Shown here in pieces: positions 1 through 10,862 of a DNA stretch of 64,000 nt. The stretch's first letter is position 1, and each line of letters begins with the position of its first letter. A program made the translations under genes and the position numbers. Origin of the DNA: Phialophora verrucosa (taxonomy: Eukaryota; Ascomycota; Eurotiomycetes; Chaetothyriales; Herpotrichiellaceae); the NCBI GenBank assembly GCA_002099365.1, contig MSED01000001.1, forward strand, positions 2,356,001 to 2,420,000, in the 5' to 3' direction. The notes under the pieces are model-generated. The model was not told the DNA's origin. It searched no databases and was given only the letters and a program-made list of their open reading frames with translations.

Positions 1-1900
1 GATTTGTGCTGAATTCTACTCAAACACGCGATCTTGGAGATGAGGTTGGTGTTGACCTTCCGATCGTGATCTTTATCTGCATTTCCGTTAGCAGTATCCC
101 AGCTACAGCAGTTGGGCCACAAACCAGTCTTGGACACTGGGTCTCCAGAGGCAAAGTTGCCGGTGAAGAGTCCCATTCTCAACATCTCTATGCCAACAAT
201 AGTGTACTCTTCATCAGCAACTTCCAGTGCAGCTTCTAGAGCTTTGCCCCATGTGGTCAAGTTGTGCTGGTCGTCAACGTAGCCGCGAACTTGTAGATAT
301 CGGTATATTGCATTGACCACCACCTCGTCGGCAGTCCGAAGAGCTGGATGTTCGACCTTTTCTTTGGTAATGGTCTCTTTCGCAAAGGCCGCATCCTTGA
401 GAGATCGCAGACAAGGTAGGAACAAAGTAGCATCCTGCAAAAGTCAACAACGGCGAACTACAAGAAGGAGGCAAGGGGAAAAGCCCACCTCGCCTTTGCC
501 GACGACAGACTCAACGTGGGCGCCTCGGACTTTCCACTGGGCCAGTTTCTGCTTCATGGCTGGGGCGTAGCGGATCTCGATGGTCAAATTGCTGGTATCT
601 TGGTTGACCCACGGGGTTACCTTGATCACTCTAGACTGATAGTAGTAGTGCAGAGACTCGGCCAAGATTTTGAGGGCTTCGCTTCGGAAAGGGTTGAGCA
701 ATTCTATCACCAGCCTGCGATAAGGCTCCGAGTCCAGCACCCCTCCAGGTAGAGATAGTACGATTTCGCCCGAGGTGAGCCAGTTTGGTATCTCTGGAGC
801 CAGCATGCCCTTTGAGAGGTAGAAGAACAGTTCTTCGGGGAGTCGTTGTCCGACGAATGCGTGGACGTCACCAGGAGCTTCCTCGAAGTGGAGAGGAGCC
901 ACCACGCCCGTCTTGTCCATAACGACATGATGCCTGATAGTCATGATTGCCTTTTTGTAGCGATCAGCATACTGGAGATTCTGCACTTGAGCGTTTTCGC
1001 GGTGATAATTGCAGAGTTGAATGACACTGTTGCCGAAGCCCTTGAGCAGGGCAATGGCATCGACGATACCGGTCAATTTTGTAGTAGCCATAGCTTCAAG
1101 GATGGGAAAGGTCGGCGTGAAGGACGTTCCAAGCAAGATTTGGGCATCTCGAAGCAGATCTTTGTCTGCCTTCAGGATCCCCTCGCACGTAGCCCGGCTG
1201 ACCAGGCCTAGGGTCGAATCGTTCTTGTTGAAGTCCGTCACCACACGATCCACGCCAAAGAGGAAGCACTCGGTACTGCCCATGACCGCATCGATGAACT
1301 GGTCTTCCAATGAGAGGAGATATGACAACTTCGGCCTTGCTTAGCTTCGACCCTCGACAGTCTTGACCCCGATGGACTCACCTGCGCAGTCGCACTGTAC
1401 GGGGCAACCATGTATTCCACGCTGTTCTCTGCCAGTAGCTTCTGCAGCGCCCTGGCCGTGGTGTCAACATCGTATGTGGCTTTGCCAAAGTCGGTCACGG
1501 TCCGCTTGCTGTCCCCATTCAGATAGGCGTGCCAGGCATCATCCTGCACTCTCCTGCTCGCAGCCAGTTGTGAGGTGCGCAAGTTCTTGTTGACGTAGTC
1601 CAAGCCGTCGAAAACAAAGATGAGGGTGATACCATTCTGACGCAAAAAGGCAATATCTTCCTCGACCATTCTCTTGAAGGTGAAGGGTTGTCCGCCAAGG
1701 GCGTGCTTGAGAGGTTCCTCATTGTTCGCATTGAGGCGCAGGTTGAGATAGTACGAGGCGTCGACGCCGATGACGGCGTCCTTCAGCATGTGCAATTGGC
1801 AGTGTTCGACATGTTTGCTCGCCCAGACGTCAAATTTCTGGACTAGGATCTGGTGTGAGCGACGCAACGTTTGATTGTTTGGGGTGCCCATACCTGACAT
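1..1900 (-). CDS. mkt1: MKT1-like XPG-fold post-transcriptional regulator (3' end off window)
   Basis: Four exons on the minus strand (1900-1894, 1842-1382, 1328-489, 434 to the edge) join in frame. Exon 1 is only 7 nt, so the N-terminus reads MSVQKFDVW; introns are 51, 53 and 54 bp. The order is that of Mkt1: an XPG-N-like block (AVIGVDASYYL, then FVFDGLDY), an XPG-I-like region with internal acidic residues, and MKT1 N- and C-domain segments (TTWGKALEAAL is visible in exon 4). Yeast Mkt1 works with Pbp1 in cytoplasmic post-transcriptional control of mRNAs, including HO and mitochondrial-protein messages; that role is family knowledge. The reading frame is still open at base 1, so the C-terminus lies outside. 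An unspliced ATG frame reaching position 2023 exists, but the spliced start gives the family-like N-terminus. Confidence 0.88.
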
Positions 1901-2193
1901 CCTGGGGTTGCCGGAGGAGGAAGCGGGAGGGGCCTGCGTGAATACGAGGACGCTGAAAACAAAAAGCAATCGCGGGCAAAGAACGAACGAACGGACAATC
2001 ACAGAGGCGTGCGGACTTGTCAAGATGAAGTTGTAACTCGTTTCAGAGAGGACGAGAGAGCGAGAGGGAAAGTGCGCCCGAACAATTCATTTACTATGTG
2101 CTACTCACTCCGCATCCAAACTAAAACCGATGTTCAGGGGTCCTATGCAAGGCTGTACGACAGCCTCGTCAACCTGGCCAACCACTGTTACCT

Positions 2194-3285
2194 TCAGGCG
2201 GTAATGCCAGTGTCCTCCTTCCCCTTCGCTCCCCTAAAGTCGTAGGTCGCATTCAACCGGCTAAGGAGATGCTCGTGCGCTGTCAATGCCCTCTTACTTG
2301 TGGCCCCTCCCCCGTAGCCTACCTCTTCACCTTCCTTCAGGTGATGCGCAGCCACGATTTTGCTCGGCACAGGCGTCAATTCGACGTCGTTGCCAGGATG
2401 AGAAAAGTATGCTATCGAGTAGCGATCCTCTCCCCCTCGCCTGGCGTCTTTGGGGAAAATCACCCGGTGCACTGTGCTCTTCAGGATCCCGTTCGTCCAA
2501 TACGATAGCAGGTCTGCAATGTTGACGAGAATGGGTGGGAACGTCGTCGAGTGGTATCCTTCTGGGATGACCGGAACCGGGGCCCATGTATCTTCGGGCG
2601 TCCTGATTTCCAGGCCAGGCTGCGAGGGCCGCTGGAAAAGAAGTGTGATGCTTCCATAGTCCGAATGAGCGCCAGCTCTCACATCCACCTCCGGTTCATA
2701 GTCGACATCTGCGGGGATCGCAGGGTAATGGAGAAGACGGACGGTGCACCCACTGGGCTGAGTATGCCGCGACGAGAAGAAATTGGGCTCCTCAACCTCG
2801 AGTCCCAGACCGAGGAGATCAAGGACCCGGTCGCAGGTTTGCTTGCATGTCCGCTCGAACTCGGCGAGCTCGGCGATATGGCTTTCGAGGAAGTTTGGAA
2901 TAGGTTGCTGCGGCTTTCCCTCCTGGAACTCTCCCATGTTGAACGCCTCCTTGAAGTCTCCCCGGCGCTGCGATTTCGGGTCGAGGATCTCGCCATGCAT
3001 GCCCGTCCAGCCACGATTCGTCTGGTTGATTCGGCAAGGTTCTTTTTCCCCGTCGGGCAAGGCGAAGAATTGCCGTGAGAGGTCGAACTCGCGAGTCACC
3101 ATCTCCTCCGTAAACGCTGTGCCCTTGGTGTCGATATAAAGGAATCCATACTTGGTTGCAGCCTCCAGCACCCTCTTGCCCACTTCGACTGAAAAGTCAG
3201 AAATATCAATGACAGGGAGTCGGATGGCGCTGTTGCTTTCCCCCATCGAACCCATGTTGACGACCCTAAGTGTTCCCTGAGCCAA
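2194..3285 (-). CDS. Isopenicillin N synthase-like 2-oxoglutarate/Fe(II) dioxygenase
   Basis: This is a single-exon frame of 363 residues. It has the DIOX_N segment (residues about 23-140, beginning RLPVIDISDF) and the 2OG-FeII oxygenase core. The iron ligands are visible as H207-x-D209 in AHSDYGS and H273 in STVHRV, with the co-substrate-binding R-x-S in EDRYSIAYF (R288, S290). Members oxidise small molecules using 2-oxoglutarate and O2; fungal ones act in secondary metabolism or as general thymine/flavonoid-type oxygenases, and the substrate cannot be read from the sequence. No synthase or transporter cluster is adjacent, so it is probably not part of a biosynthetic cluster here. The first ATG is at 3285; in-frame ATGs at 3255 and 3246 lie nearer the conserved domain and could be the true start. 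Confidence 0.9.
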   Translation of the reverse strand: MAQGTLRVVNMGSMGESNSAIRLPVIDISDFSVEVGKRVLEAATKYGFLYIDTKGTAFTEEMVTREFDLSRQFFALPDGEKEPCRINQTNRGWTGMHGEILDPKSQRRGDFKEAFNMGEFQEGKPQQPIPNFLESHIAELAEFERTCKQTCDRVLDLLGLGLEVEEPNFFSSRHTQPSGCTVRLLHYPAIPADVDYEPEVDVRAGAHSDYGSITLLFQRPSQPGLEIRTPEDTWAPVPVIPEGYHSTTFPPILVNIADLLSYWTNGILKSTVHRVIFPKDARRGGEDRYSIAYFSHPGNDVELTPVPSKIVAAHHLKEGEEVGYGGGATSKRALTAHEHLLSRLNATYDFRGAKGKEDTGITA

Positions 3286-4139
3286 GTATTTGATAGCCCA
3301 CTTTATGCGTCTCTGGCAGATTCAGAAGACGAACGCTCACTCACCCAAGGCGACGCGGTCGCGAATGTGCCCAGATCGACGAGTGGCTTCGCTCGACTAA
3401 TCTCACGGGGAATAACGCGAAGAAGATAAAGTCAGCGGCTCCCGCAAGGGTAGATATCGCCAATGGCGCCCTCCGACCACATGAGGCGAATTCTGGTCTC
3501 CTTAAGCGGCGACCTCCGCAAATTTGTCCCTCCGTTCGTACAATCACAGTCTGCCAGCCAACGATCATTGTCCAATGAGATATGCTGAAAGAAACTTTCC
3601 CAGTCAAGCACAGCATCTTCTCTCCAGGCGGGAAATCGCAAGCCATGTTCCTGACTCAAAGAAGGGTTGCGGATCCAATACCGGGAGGATGGCCCTCGAC
3701 AGACGAGCCAGACGCAATCTTTGGTAAATGTTCATCATTTGTGCACTACTCAGGTCGTCATATTACACGTTTTTGTGTCAATACCAGTTCATCCAAGGCT
3801 GCACAGTGCCCCCCGCATCAACGCTTGACCCCAGCTCAAAGGTTCAGCAATCCAAAACACCTTTGATAGCCCTTGATGCTCATTTCTGTCCTCTGGACAC
3901 CGTCTCTTCATGTCAAAGCCGCCGCATCCTCGGCTGCCGTCATCGGTAATATGTTCTGCCCCAAAGCCGTTCATGCTTCGTTCAACAATTGGGAATCGCT
4001 GTACATCAATCGTGCTGGTCGCTGCCCATGGCTGAGTTTCAAAGAGATGCTGATATTTTACGCCACAAAGCGAAACTCCACGACGCCAACCCAACGCTCA
4101 GTTCACGTACTCCATGGCTATGCACATTTGATAGATGGT
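3286..4139. other. Intergenic stretch, no confident gene
   Basis: This 854 bp stretch separates the dioxygenase start from the samB stop, both on the minus strand. One minus-strand frame (3728-3432) reads like protein, with W/F-rich phrases such as RYWIRNPSL and WREDAVLDWESFF, but I could not connect it to a start codon. It is treated as a finding, not a gene. Confidence 0.4.
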
Positions 4140-6065
4140 TCATGCATTGCCGCGTCGATTGAGGTATGCATTCTCCAAATGGCACCAGTGCCTATGCATA
4201 CTCCACGACTCTCGTTGGCATTCCTGGGAAGACGGGTCAGCATCACATTCTCTACAAGGAACAGAAGCACGACATACTTTGCTGCAATACTTGGTCCGGC
4301 GGCAACGCCTGCACTTGGCGAATTGGCGTGTGAATTCTTCCCACTTGCCACACTTGTAGTTGGCACACTGGCGAATCCCTCCTCGAGCGTCGTCTTTCCG
4401 GCACAAATTGCGCATAACCACACATGCCCAGTATTGCATGTCTTTCGAGTGGTGACGAACTGTAAACTTCTCAACCAAGGGGAAGATATTGTAGTCATCC
4501 TGTTGTAGAAACTCCTCATCTTCGTCTTCGGTGGGTTCTGGAAGTGGTTGGCAACCTCGCATAGGCCCGTAGATCTTCTCGACTTCTCGATCGATCCGCA
4601 GCCTTGGCACCAGGTGGGTTTGTTGGAAGTAATGGCGAAGATAGCAGTATTTCGATATATATGCCAATAGCTGTAGCCCCATCAGGACGTCCTCATCTCG
4701 TGGCATAAGAGCTGTTGTTGATGCTGTGGCTGTGGCGTTCCGCAGAAAAAAGTTGGGATACGCATTGAGCGGTATGGCAGGAGAAGCGGCAGTGGCTGGG
4801 GGAGGAGGAATCGGTGAAATGCCCAATGTTTCGTGGATAGTAGCACCCAAGGGATTGCCCATGCCGCCTGTGATTGGTGTTTGTTGAGCAATATCTACGT
4901 CGTCGATTTCCCGGGTCTGCGGCGCAGGAATGGCTAAAGTCAAAGGCTGGCGTTCATCCATCTCATTAGGACTCGGATCGCGCGTCTGATCCCGGCTTCG
5001 ACCTTCAGCGGGGCCTTCAGGGTCTAGCAGTTCGTCATCGGCACCAGCTACGTCTTCCATGCTCATGTCATCGTTGTCACCAGTCGAATTCTGATGACGA
5101 ATTGAGGGCCTCCTCAGCCTGCGTCCGACTGGCGACAAAAGGCCACGGTGCGGAGGTGCCGAAGGTGTCGTTGGCGAATCGGGATGCGAGGTAACCCCTG
5201 TGTTGAGGGGAGGGAGCATGGAGGGTAGTCTGTCTACCTCGCGGACCGGGCGCAAGGAGAATCCGTCTGAAGTGTCCATAGAAGGTACTGCAGTCGCCGG
5301 GGGTTGTAAGGGCAAAGACCCATGGTTAGAGCCTCTGCTCTCACGCCCGCGGCTGTGGTGGTGGTGATTGTGCAAGTCGCGGCGCGGGAAGACTGTCCGT
5401 TCGGGGGGAGAGGTAAAAACACTGGGCGGTATCACGCCGCCATCCGCTGGGCCTGTTTCTGCACCGCCAAAGCCTTGAGAGAAGGATTGAGGGAGCTCAA
5501 GTGACGGTGGTGGAGCTTGGCGACGCGAGCGGTTGTCTGTCGCAGCGTGTAAATGTTCGAAGAAGGAAGTCCTTGCCGCCGGGTCCTGGGCCAAGTCTCT
5601 TGATAACTTGGAGGATCTGGAGCTTCCCGAGTGTTTCGAACCATTGCGCTTCTCCTGCTCGGCATCGGCCTTGGCCTTTTCCATTTCAATGACCAAGATA
5701 TAGTCCCACAAGATGGTCGCAATGACAGGCACCATGTCTGCTTCCACGACACGTGTCCGAACATTCTCTGACCCCCGCACTCCGATGTTGACAATGCATT
5801 GAAACGCGAGATTCCACTTCCACATGTGCATTTCATCCTTGCTCCTTCCCTCCTTCAGGATGCAGACGAGACGCTCCACGCCGCCATCAACAGTAAGAAT
5901 ATCTCGAATACGCGCAGAAGAAGTCGTAAGGTAGGCCAGATGGTTGAGCGAGTTGATCAGGGGCAGTGTGGAGGTGCAGTCCAAAGCTCGGCGGTCATAG
6001 AGGGTCGTGGTAATATGGACCGACGCCTTGTTGACATTGGGGATGCTGAAATTGACCTCTCTCAT
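4140..6065 (-). CDS. samB: MYND zinc-finger protein SamB/Mub1
   Basis: The N-terminus (MREVNFSIPNVNKAS, RALDCTSTLPLINSL) is the strongly conserved armadillo-like start of Aspergillus SamB and yeast Mub1. The middle is a low-complexity Ser/Pro/Asp-rich linker (about residues 140-440). The C-terminus is a MYND zinc finger with CKCRRTKYC-type spacing (FAKCRRCRRTKYCSK). A 54 bp intron (4277-4224; GTATGT donor, GCTGAC branch, CAG acceptor) must be removed to give YCSK-ECQRESWSMHRHWC, the normal second half of the finger. The mature protein is 623 residues. Mub1 works with the E3 Ubr2 and the E2 Rad6 in degradation of the proteasome transcription factor Rpn4; SamB affects polarity and conidiophore development in Aspergillus. 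The intron is a multiple of three and has no stop, so a retained form would stay in frame but spoil the finger. Confidence 0.93.
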   Translation of the reverse strand: MREVNFSIPNVNKASVHITTTLYDRRALDCTSTLPLINSLNHLAYLTTSSARIRDILTVDGGVERLVCILKEGRSKDEMHMWKWNLAFQCIVNIGVRGSENVRTRVVEADMVPVIATILWDYILVIEMEKAKADAEQEKRNGSKHSGSSRSSKLSRDLAQDPAARTSFFEHLHAATDNRSRRQAPPPSLELPQSFSQGFGGAETGPADGGVIPPSVFTSPPERTVFPRRDLHNHHHHSRGRESRGSNHGSLPLQPPATAVPSMDTSDGFSLRPVREVDRLPSMLPPLNTGVTSHPDSPTTPSAPPHRGLLSPVGRRLRRPSIRHQNSTGDNDDMSMEDVAGADDELLDPEGPAEGRSRDQTRDPSPNEMDERQPLTLAIPAPQTREIDDVDIAQQTPITGGMGNPLGATIHETLGISPIPPPPATAASPAIPLNAYPNFFLRNATATASTTALMPRDEDVLMGLQLLAYISKYCYLRHYFQQTHLVPRLRIDREVEKIYGPMRGCQPLPEPTEDEDEEFLQQDDYNIFPLVEKFTVRHHSKDMQYWACVVMRNLCRKDDARGGIRQCANYKCGKWEEFTRQFAKCRRCRRTKYCSKVCRASVPCRECDADPSSQECQRESWSMHRHWCHLENAYLNRRGNA

Positions 6066-9000
6066 GATGTGCGATGCCTCTTTACCATGCGAATGGGCAG
6101 GGATTCAAGTTCGAATTGTGTGGTCAGGCAATGTTTTGTATCCACCGCACAATGGTAGAGCAAACTCTCTTGTTGATTATGACGGGCCACAAATTTGGCA
6201 AGGGCGGTTCTCGTCCCAGCGGAAACCTTCTCCAGCTAGCTTATGCAAGGTAATGAGGGACCAACAGCCATCAAGTACCCGACTCGAACAGAAGGGGATC
6301 GAATCGGTAAGAGCAGCAGGGCGTCAGAGCGGGTGAGGATCGGTGGGTGGTCGGGACCACGAGTCGGCGCCAGCAGCAGCGTGACGTTCAGGGGGTTATC
6401 TGGTAGCTGACTATCGATGCGTCGCGGAATCAGGTCGAACAATGAATACAGAGTAGAGCGAGATTTGTAAAGAGAGTGGCGGTTGGAGTCGAGGACGCGG
6501 AGTTCCCAGTCGGAGGCGGAGGTTGCTGAGGCGAGGCAGAGTCTCAGGCAGGACTCGAGGATTTCCGCTGCCCTAACTTTGGGGAGGGATGGCCCAGCTC
6601 CGGCGGAGCGAATAAAAGCAGGGTCGAGAGGGAGACTCAACACGCGAACCACAAATGTAGACGGATGTGAAGGATGGAGGTGGGATGATGAAGGAGAGGA
6701 CAGGATGATGGAAGAGTGAGGAGGCAGGTGCAGTTGGTGCAGCGCAGCGGTGGTGCAGTATTGAATTTAGCGGCGTTGAACCCTTTCTGCACGATGGTCT
6801 CAAGTTGCGCTGGCTGGGATCTCGCTGCTCTTGGTTCGCTTCCCGACTGACCAGGCCCAACCCAAGCTCACATCTTCACCAACCCACGGGTCTGGGACAT
6901 GGTCATTACCGATGAAGGTCTATGCTCGTCTATGATTGTACTCCGTACTGCAGCTGCACCACAGGAAACATTGACTGGCCAGCAAACCGTTTTGAGGACT
7001 GCGCCATATCCCTGCTGATAGGCTCTGCCACCTGAGATTTTGCTTGGGCGTCTCCACCAGGGCAATCTTGCCAGACAGCTCTCACTCACGGCACCCTCCT
7101 CGGCCCTGCGGCGTCGCACCTTTGTAAATCAGCAGGGACCATCAACATAATTCAGAAGAGTCTCCGACCGATCTGTGCGTGTCGTTAAGATTGCAGCCGA
7201 CGCGACGAGCGTGAGTTCCGGTCTCCAGAGTCTCTCACGGCCACAGACGATCGCGTCATTAGTCAGACAGCAGAGAAACTGCTGGAGTCTGTTATTCTCC
7301 GTGCACCAGCCTCCGCCGCGCTAATTCTGCGTTCGTCTCAGACTCTGCTTGTTAATTCTGCTGCGCTCAAGTGGCAAATACGTAGTACTCGTACATAGAA
7401 GCTCGCTTTGTGACGACTGCTGCGAGGACAGTCGCTGAGTTCTTCCCGGCAGCCTGAGAGTCTGGACCGGAACCCGACTGGTCTCGCCCGTTTAACGTTG
7501 TGGAAGCATCCGCGGAGGCTCTGGAGGGGCATCCAGGCCTCTCAGGAGCCTCCGATCTTTTGGTCCCGACGCCTCGCCTCCTGCCTCCCTTCGTCCCGCG
7601 ATCCATCGAAGCTGCTTGACGTATTCTGTGCATCTTAGCATTCCATGACATGTTGTAGCAAGTCAGCAGCAGCCTCGACAACTGACTCGACCTTTCCTGA
7701 ACGGTTGACTCCAAAGGGTTGCTATTTTTGCCCGCCTGCGCATGCCAGCACGGCCCCCGGTGTTTCAAAGCGCCTAGTCGGCCAATAGCCAAAACATTCC
7801 ATCGATGGAGAATTCGCTTGTCTGTAGATCCTGTCTCAATCTGCTCGATGCTTCCCGTGGCAGACAACCACAACAGCTCATTTTGACGACCCCTCGCTCG
7901 TTGCTGCTGGATCACGCACACAAGACGACAAGAATCCTATTTTCAGTGCGACTTCCCGTGTTGTGTTCGTGTTGGTGTGTCTGTCACTATGTAGGTTCAA
8001 GGGGTCGAGCGCCCGTGCAGAGCGCTTCGCCGACATATCATCGTTGTCACTAGACATGAATACATGCAGCCTGGTCGAATTGGCTGCGAATTGTTCCCTT
8101 GCTCGGCCTCGATGCGAACAGGTAAGTCTGTGCAGCTCCTCAACGTTGATCCGTCTCTCGGGATTCCAACGTACGCCTCTGAAGGAGTTGCCGGATGGAC
8201 TCGGTGAGCCGCAGGGTCCGAGTGAGTTTGTCGAAATCGCCATTGTGATCGCCTCGGAATGAATCATCACGAGTATGCAGCTCAACCGAGCCCTACCTTG
8301 GTCCCTGCCCATTGGAAGACATACGTACAGCTGCTCAACTTGGAAGATACAACGTCCTTCGGCATGGGAGGAGTGACTGGGGGGCTATGAGAGACAGCAT
8401 CCAAGTCAAACGAAAATTCGAGCACAATGCAGGTTTCACTGCTGTGGGTTCTCGTGGTCGAGACACGTCTTCCTGCCCCAGATGAATGCCACCTTGATAT
8501 GCCACTCCGAGGAGCTATCTTGGCCGGGGTCTGCACGCCAGATGGTTCACCAGCAATGGCGACCGATGCATGTGCTGGTGATGTCTTCCATGTAGCCCAC
8601 GTCTTTGCGAGAACATCTCTGCGCGCGAAGCTGTCGGCACGTCTGCGGCTGATTGATTGCAGCCTCAACACCCTTTCCCAATCCCCATCACTGATCAAGC
8701 GGCCGCACGCCCGTCCATTGCACATCCGGAGTTGACGGACATAGGACCGCGTCCGCAGGCTGCAGCGGGAGCCCGCGACAAAGGCCTCCTAAGCTCTAAA
8801 GGGACGGTGTTGTAGAACACCGCGTCTTCCCGTTCACCGGGACGACCATACCTTTCGGCTGCCTTGTCTTGCGAGCTTATCATCGAATACAGTTACAATA
8901 TGCCACGAATGAGTGCGGCCGCTTTCGAGGGAATCGGGCCTTGCTGTTGTTGGACTCTTACCGGCACTCGAGATGCTTTCCTAATCCAGACCTGCAACAC

Positions 9001-9223
9001 TTGTCCGATATGCTTTTCTCGAAGAGAGAGAGAGTATCCCTATGTCCGTATATGCTTTGATTTTGAAGGCATGACGTTTTGTTGGAAGCGCAGTCCAGGG
9101 GGTATAAAGAAGACGGGAGACGTCGTTGGAGAGTGCCCTGTTCTCGTTGCAAATCTACTCACAGAAAGGAAATACAAGAAAATCTTAAAGCAGGCTCACA
9201 GACTCCTCAAGCAACAAGTTAAA
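6066..9223. other. Long gene-free region between divergent samB and a reductase
   Basis: About 3.2 kb. Frames of up to 184 codons occur on both strands (for example 7921-7367 minus and 8312-7878 minus), but they lack recognisable domains, show arginine/serine-rich composition typical of chance frames, and do not join across good splice sites. Near-palindromic GTACTC(C)GTAC motifs occur at 6938-6949 and 7385-7394. It probably holds the long leader and promoter of samB and the upstream region of the reductase. Confidence 0.5.
9103..9108 (+). promoter_or_regulatory. TATA-box-like element upstream of the reductase
   Basis: TATAAA lies about 116 bp before the ATG at 9224, in the context GGGGTATAAAGAAG. 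The spacing suits a fungal core promoter. It suggests the reductase copy still keeps, or once had, a promoter. Confidence 0.4.
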
Positions 9224-10326
9224 ATGGCCCAAACACGTGTGTTGTTCACCGGAGCGAATGGCTTCATTGGCAGCCATATCCTGTCCCTCTTCCTTGAGAA
9301 ATCCATCTGCGTCCAGGCCGTCGTGCGTTCCGAAGCAAAAGTACAAAAGGTCCGGCAAGACTTTCCTGCCTTCGACAAGTCCAAGCTTGACTTCTCTATC
9401 ATCCCGGACATCACAGCTCCAGGCGCCTTCGATCAATGCCTCAAAGATGCTCAACCACTTGACGCGATCAGCCACGCAGCTTCGCCCTTCAACTTCTCTA
9501 CAGCGCAGACAGTGTCCGATTTCATCGAGCCAACCCTCCGAGGCACCACTGAAATGCTCGAGTCTGCCGCGAAATATGCGCCGGGGCTGAAAAGATTGGT
9601 CATCACGAGTAGTTTTGCGGCAATTGGGGATCCTTCAGACCTCCAGGGCAATGGCAGGGTCTTTTCTTCCGATGTGTGGAACCCTGTGACCAAAGAGCAA
9701 ATCCCGGCATTGAGTCTGAGGCATTCATACTCGGCAAGTAAGACGTTTGCGGAACAGGCAGCATAGAAGTTCATGAAGACGCAAAAGCCGAACTTTGAGC
9801 TAGTCGTCCTCAGCCCGCCGGCTGTCTATGGGCCTTTGAAGCACAGCATTGATTCGATGAGTGACTTGAACACCTCGAACACGCCGCTGTGGAACCCCTG
9901 GACATCGGAGAAGACAGGACAGATGCCGGAGGACTCATTGCACATCAGCGTCGACGTTCGGGTAAGCAAGTCCTTGCTGACAATATCACGGTTCACTCGC
10001 TCACACTTTCTCCGCAGGATCTGGCACTCGCACACTATCAAGCTGCGTTTGCTCCTGGAGTGGGCAACCAACGCTACCTCGTCACTGTGGGCAGTCACGC
10101 AAACCAGGAAATCTGCGACATCATGAGGAAAGAGTTCCCCCAGCTGGATCAGAAGATTCCTCTGGGTCACCCGGGCAAGCATTCCTTACCTGAAGGGTAC
10201 TTCAAGATCGACAACCGGGCATCGAGAGAGGTATTAGGCATAAACTATCGGCCGTTCGCGGTGACAATTGCAGATACGGCGAGAAACTTGTTGGAGCTGG
10301 ACAAGGAGCTGAGCGCGAAGGCATAA
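9224..10326 (+). pseudogene. Extended SDR (GRE2/dihydroflavonol-4-reductase-like ketoreductase), interrupted by in-frame TAG
   Basis: Apart from one codon the gene is complete: exon 1 9224-9961, a 56 bp intron 9962-10017 (GTAAGC..CGCAG), exon 2 10018-10326, 348 codons. The Rossmann nucleotide-binding motif is TGANGFIGSH (residues about 9-18) and the catalytic Tyr/Lys are in YSASK. The family reduces aldehydes or ketones with NADPH (methylglyoxal, isovaleraldehyde, flavonoid-like ketones). Directly after YSASKTFAEQAA a TAG (9764-9766) stands where relatives normally have Trp; translation would stop after 180 residues, removing the substrate domain. Downstream the frame is clean and conserved-looking (SPPAVYGP, NRASREVLG). 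The simplest reading is a recent TGG-to-TAG nonsense change. Alternatives are a base-call error or stop-codon readthrough. Confidence 0.8.
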
Positions 10327-10439
10327 TTTCGCCATATGGACAGGCTCGACATTACACTCAAAGCGATGATGGAGGAGAGAGTCGCCGGTTAGATGATGTA
10401 TAGACCGTTAAAATACATGTGTCGCTCGTTCTTGCTAGC

Positions 10440-10862
10440 CTAAGGGAGCGTGATTCTCCCCCGACTGGTGAAAGCAAGAGCCCCCCATCCAGCAATCAGA
10501 CACAAGCCGCCGATAGGCGTCACCGGACCCAAAGCTTTGAAGCGTTGAGGATCCAGGACAAGGGGGTAGATGCTGCCACTGAACATGGTCATTCCGGCTG
10601 TGAAGAGCGCTGCTGCGACTTTGTTCTTGGGTGCTACAGATGCCGCCAGAAGTAGGACGCCGCTGTGGATCAACTGTGAAAGAGGATGAGACGTTAGATG
10701 CTACCTAGTCTAGGATTTCGGGACGTTTACCTGATACTGTGCTGCCGTAGACCAGTTCGCGAGCCTTGCCGGATCTGCGATGTGCCTCTTCAGACCGTGA
10801 GCTCCGAAAGCGCCGAGTATCACGGAAGAGGCACCATAGATGCAGCCTATCGTCCAGAACAT
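10440..10862 (-). CDS. DUF423 family small membrane protein
   Basis: Exon 1 (10862-10731) and exon 2 (10673-10440) flank a 57 bp intron (GTAAAC..CACAG) and encode 121 residues. The sequence is almost all hydrophobic helices, with the DUF423 signature GAFGAHGLKRH near residue 20 and a second conserved block (MTMFSGSIY, TPIGGLCLIAGW). Four membrane helices are likely, as in bacterial YgdD and animal TMEM256. The molecular role is not established for the family. It lies tail to tail with the reductase, whose stop is 113 bp away. The frame is open upstream of the chosen ATG; MFWTIGCIYGASS matches the usual start of the family. Confidence 0.87.

Noticed and set aside
6090..6190. tRNA-like impression (TTCGAATTG and GGTAGAGCA fragments)
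   Set aside because: The A- and B-box-like pieces are in the wrong order and spacing, and no cloverleaf can be drawn.
7367..7921. 184-codon minus frame in the gene-free region
   Set aside because: No recognisable domain, random-like composition and no splice partner.
8864..9223. Upstream extension of the reductase frame
   Set aside because: The frame is open, but the TATA-like element at 9103 and the family start at MAQTRVLFTGANGF support the ATG at 9224.
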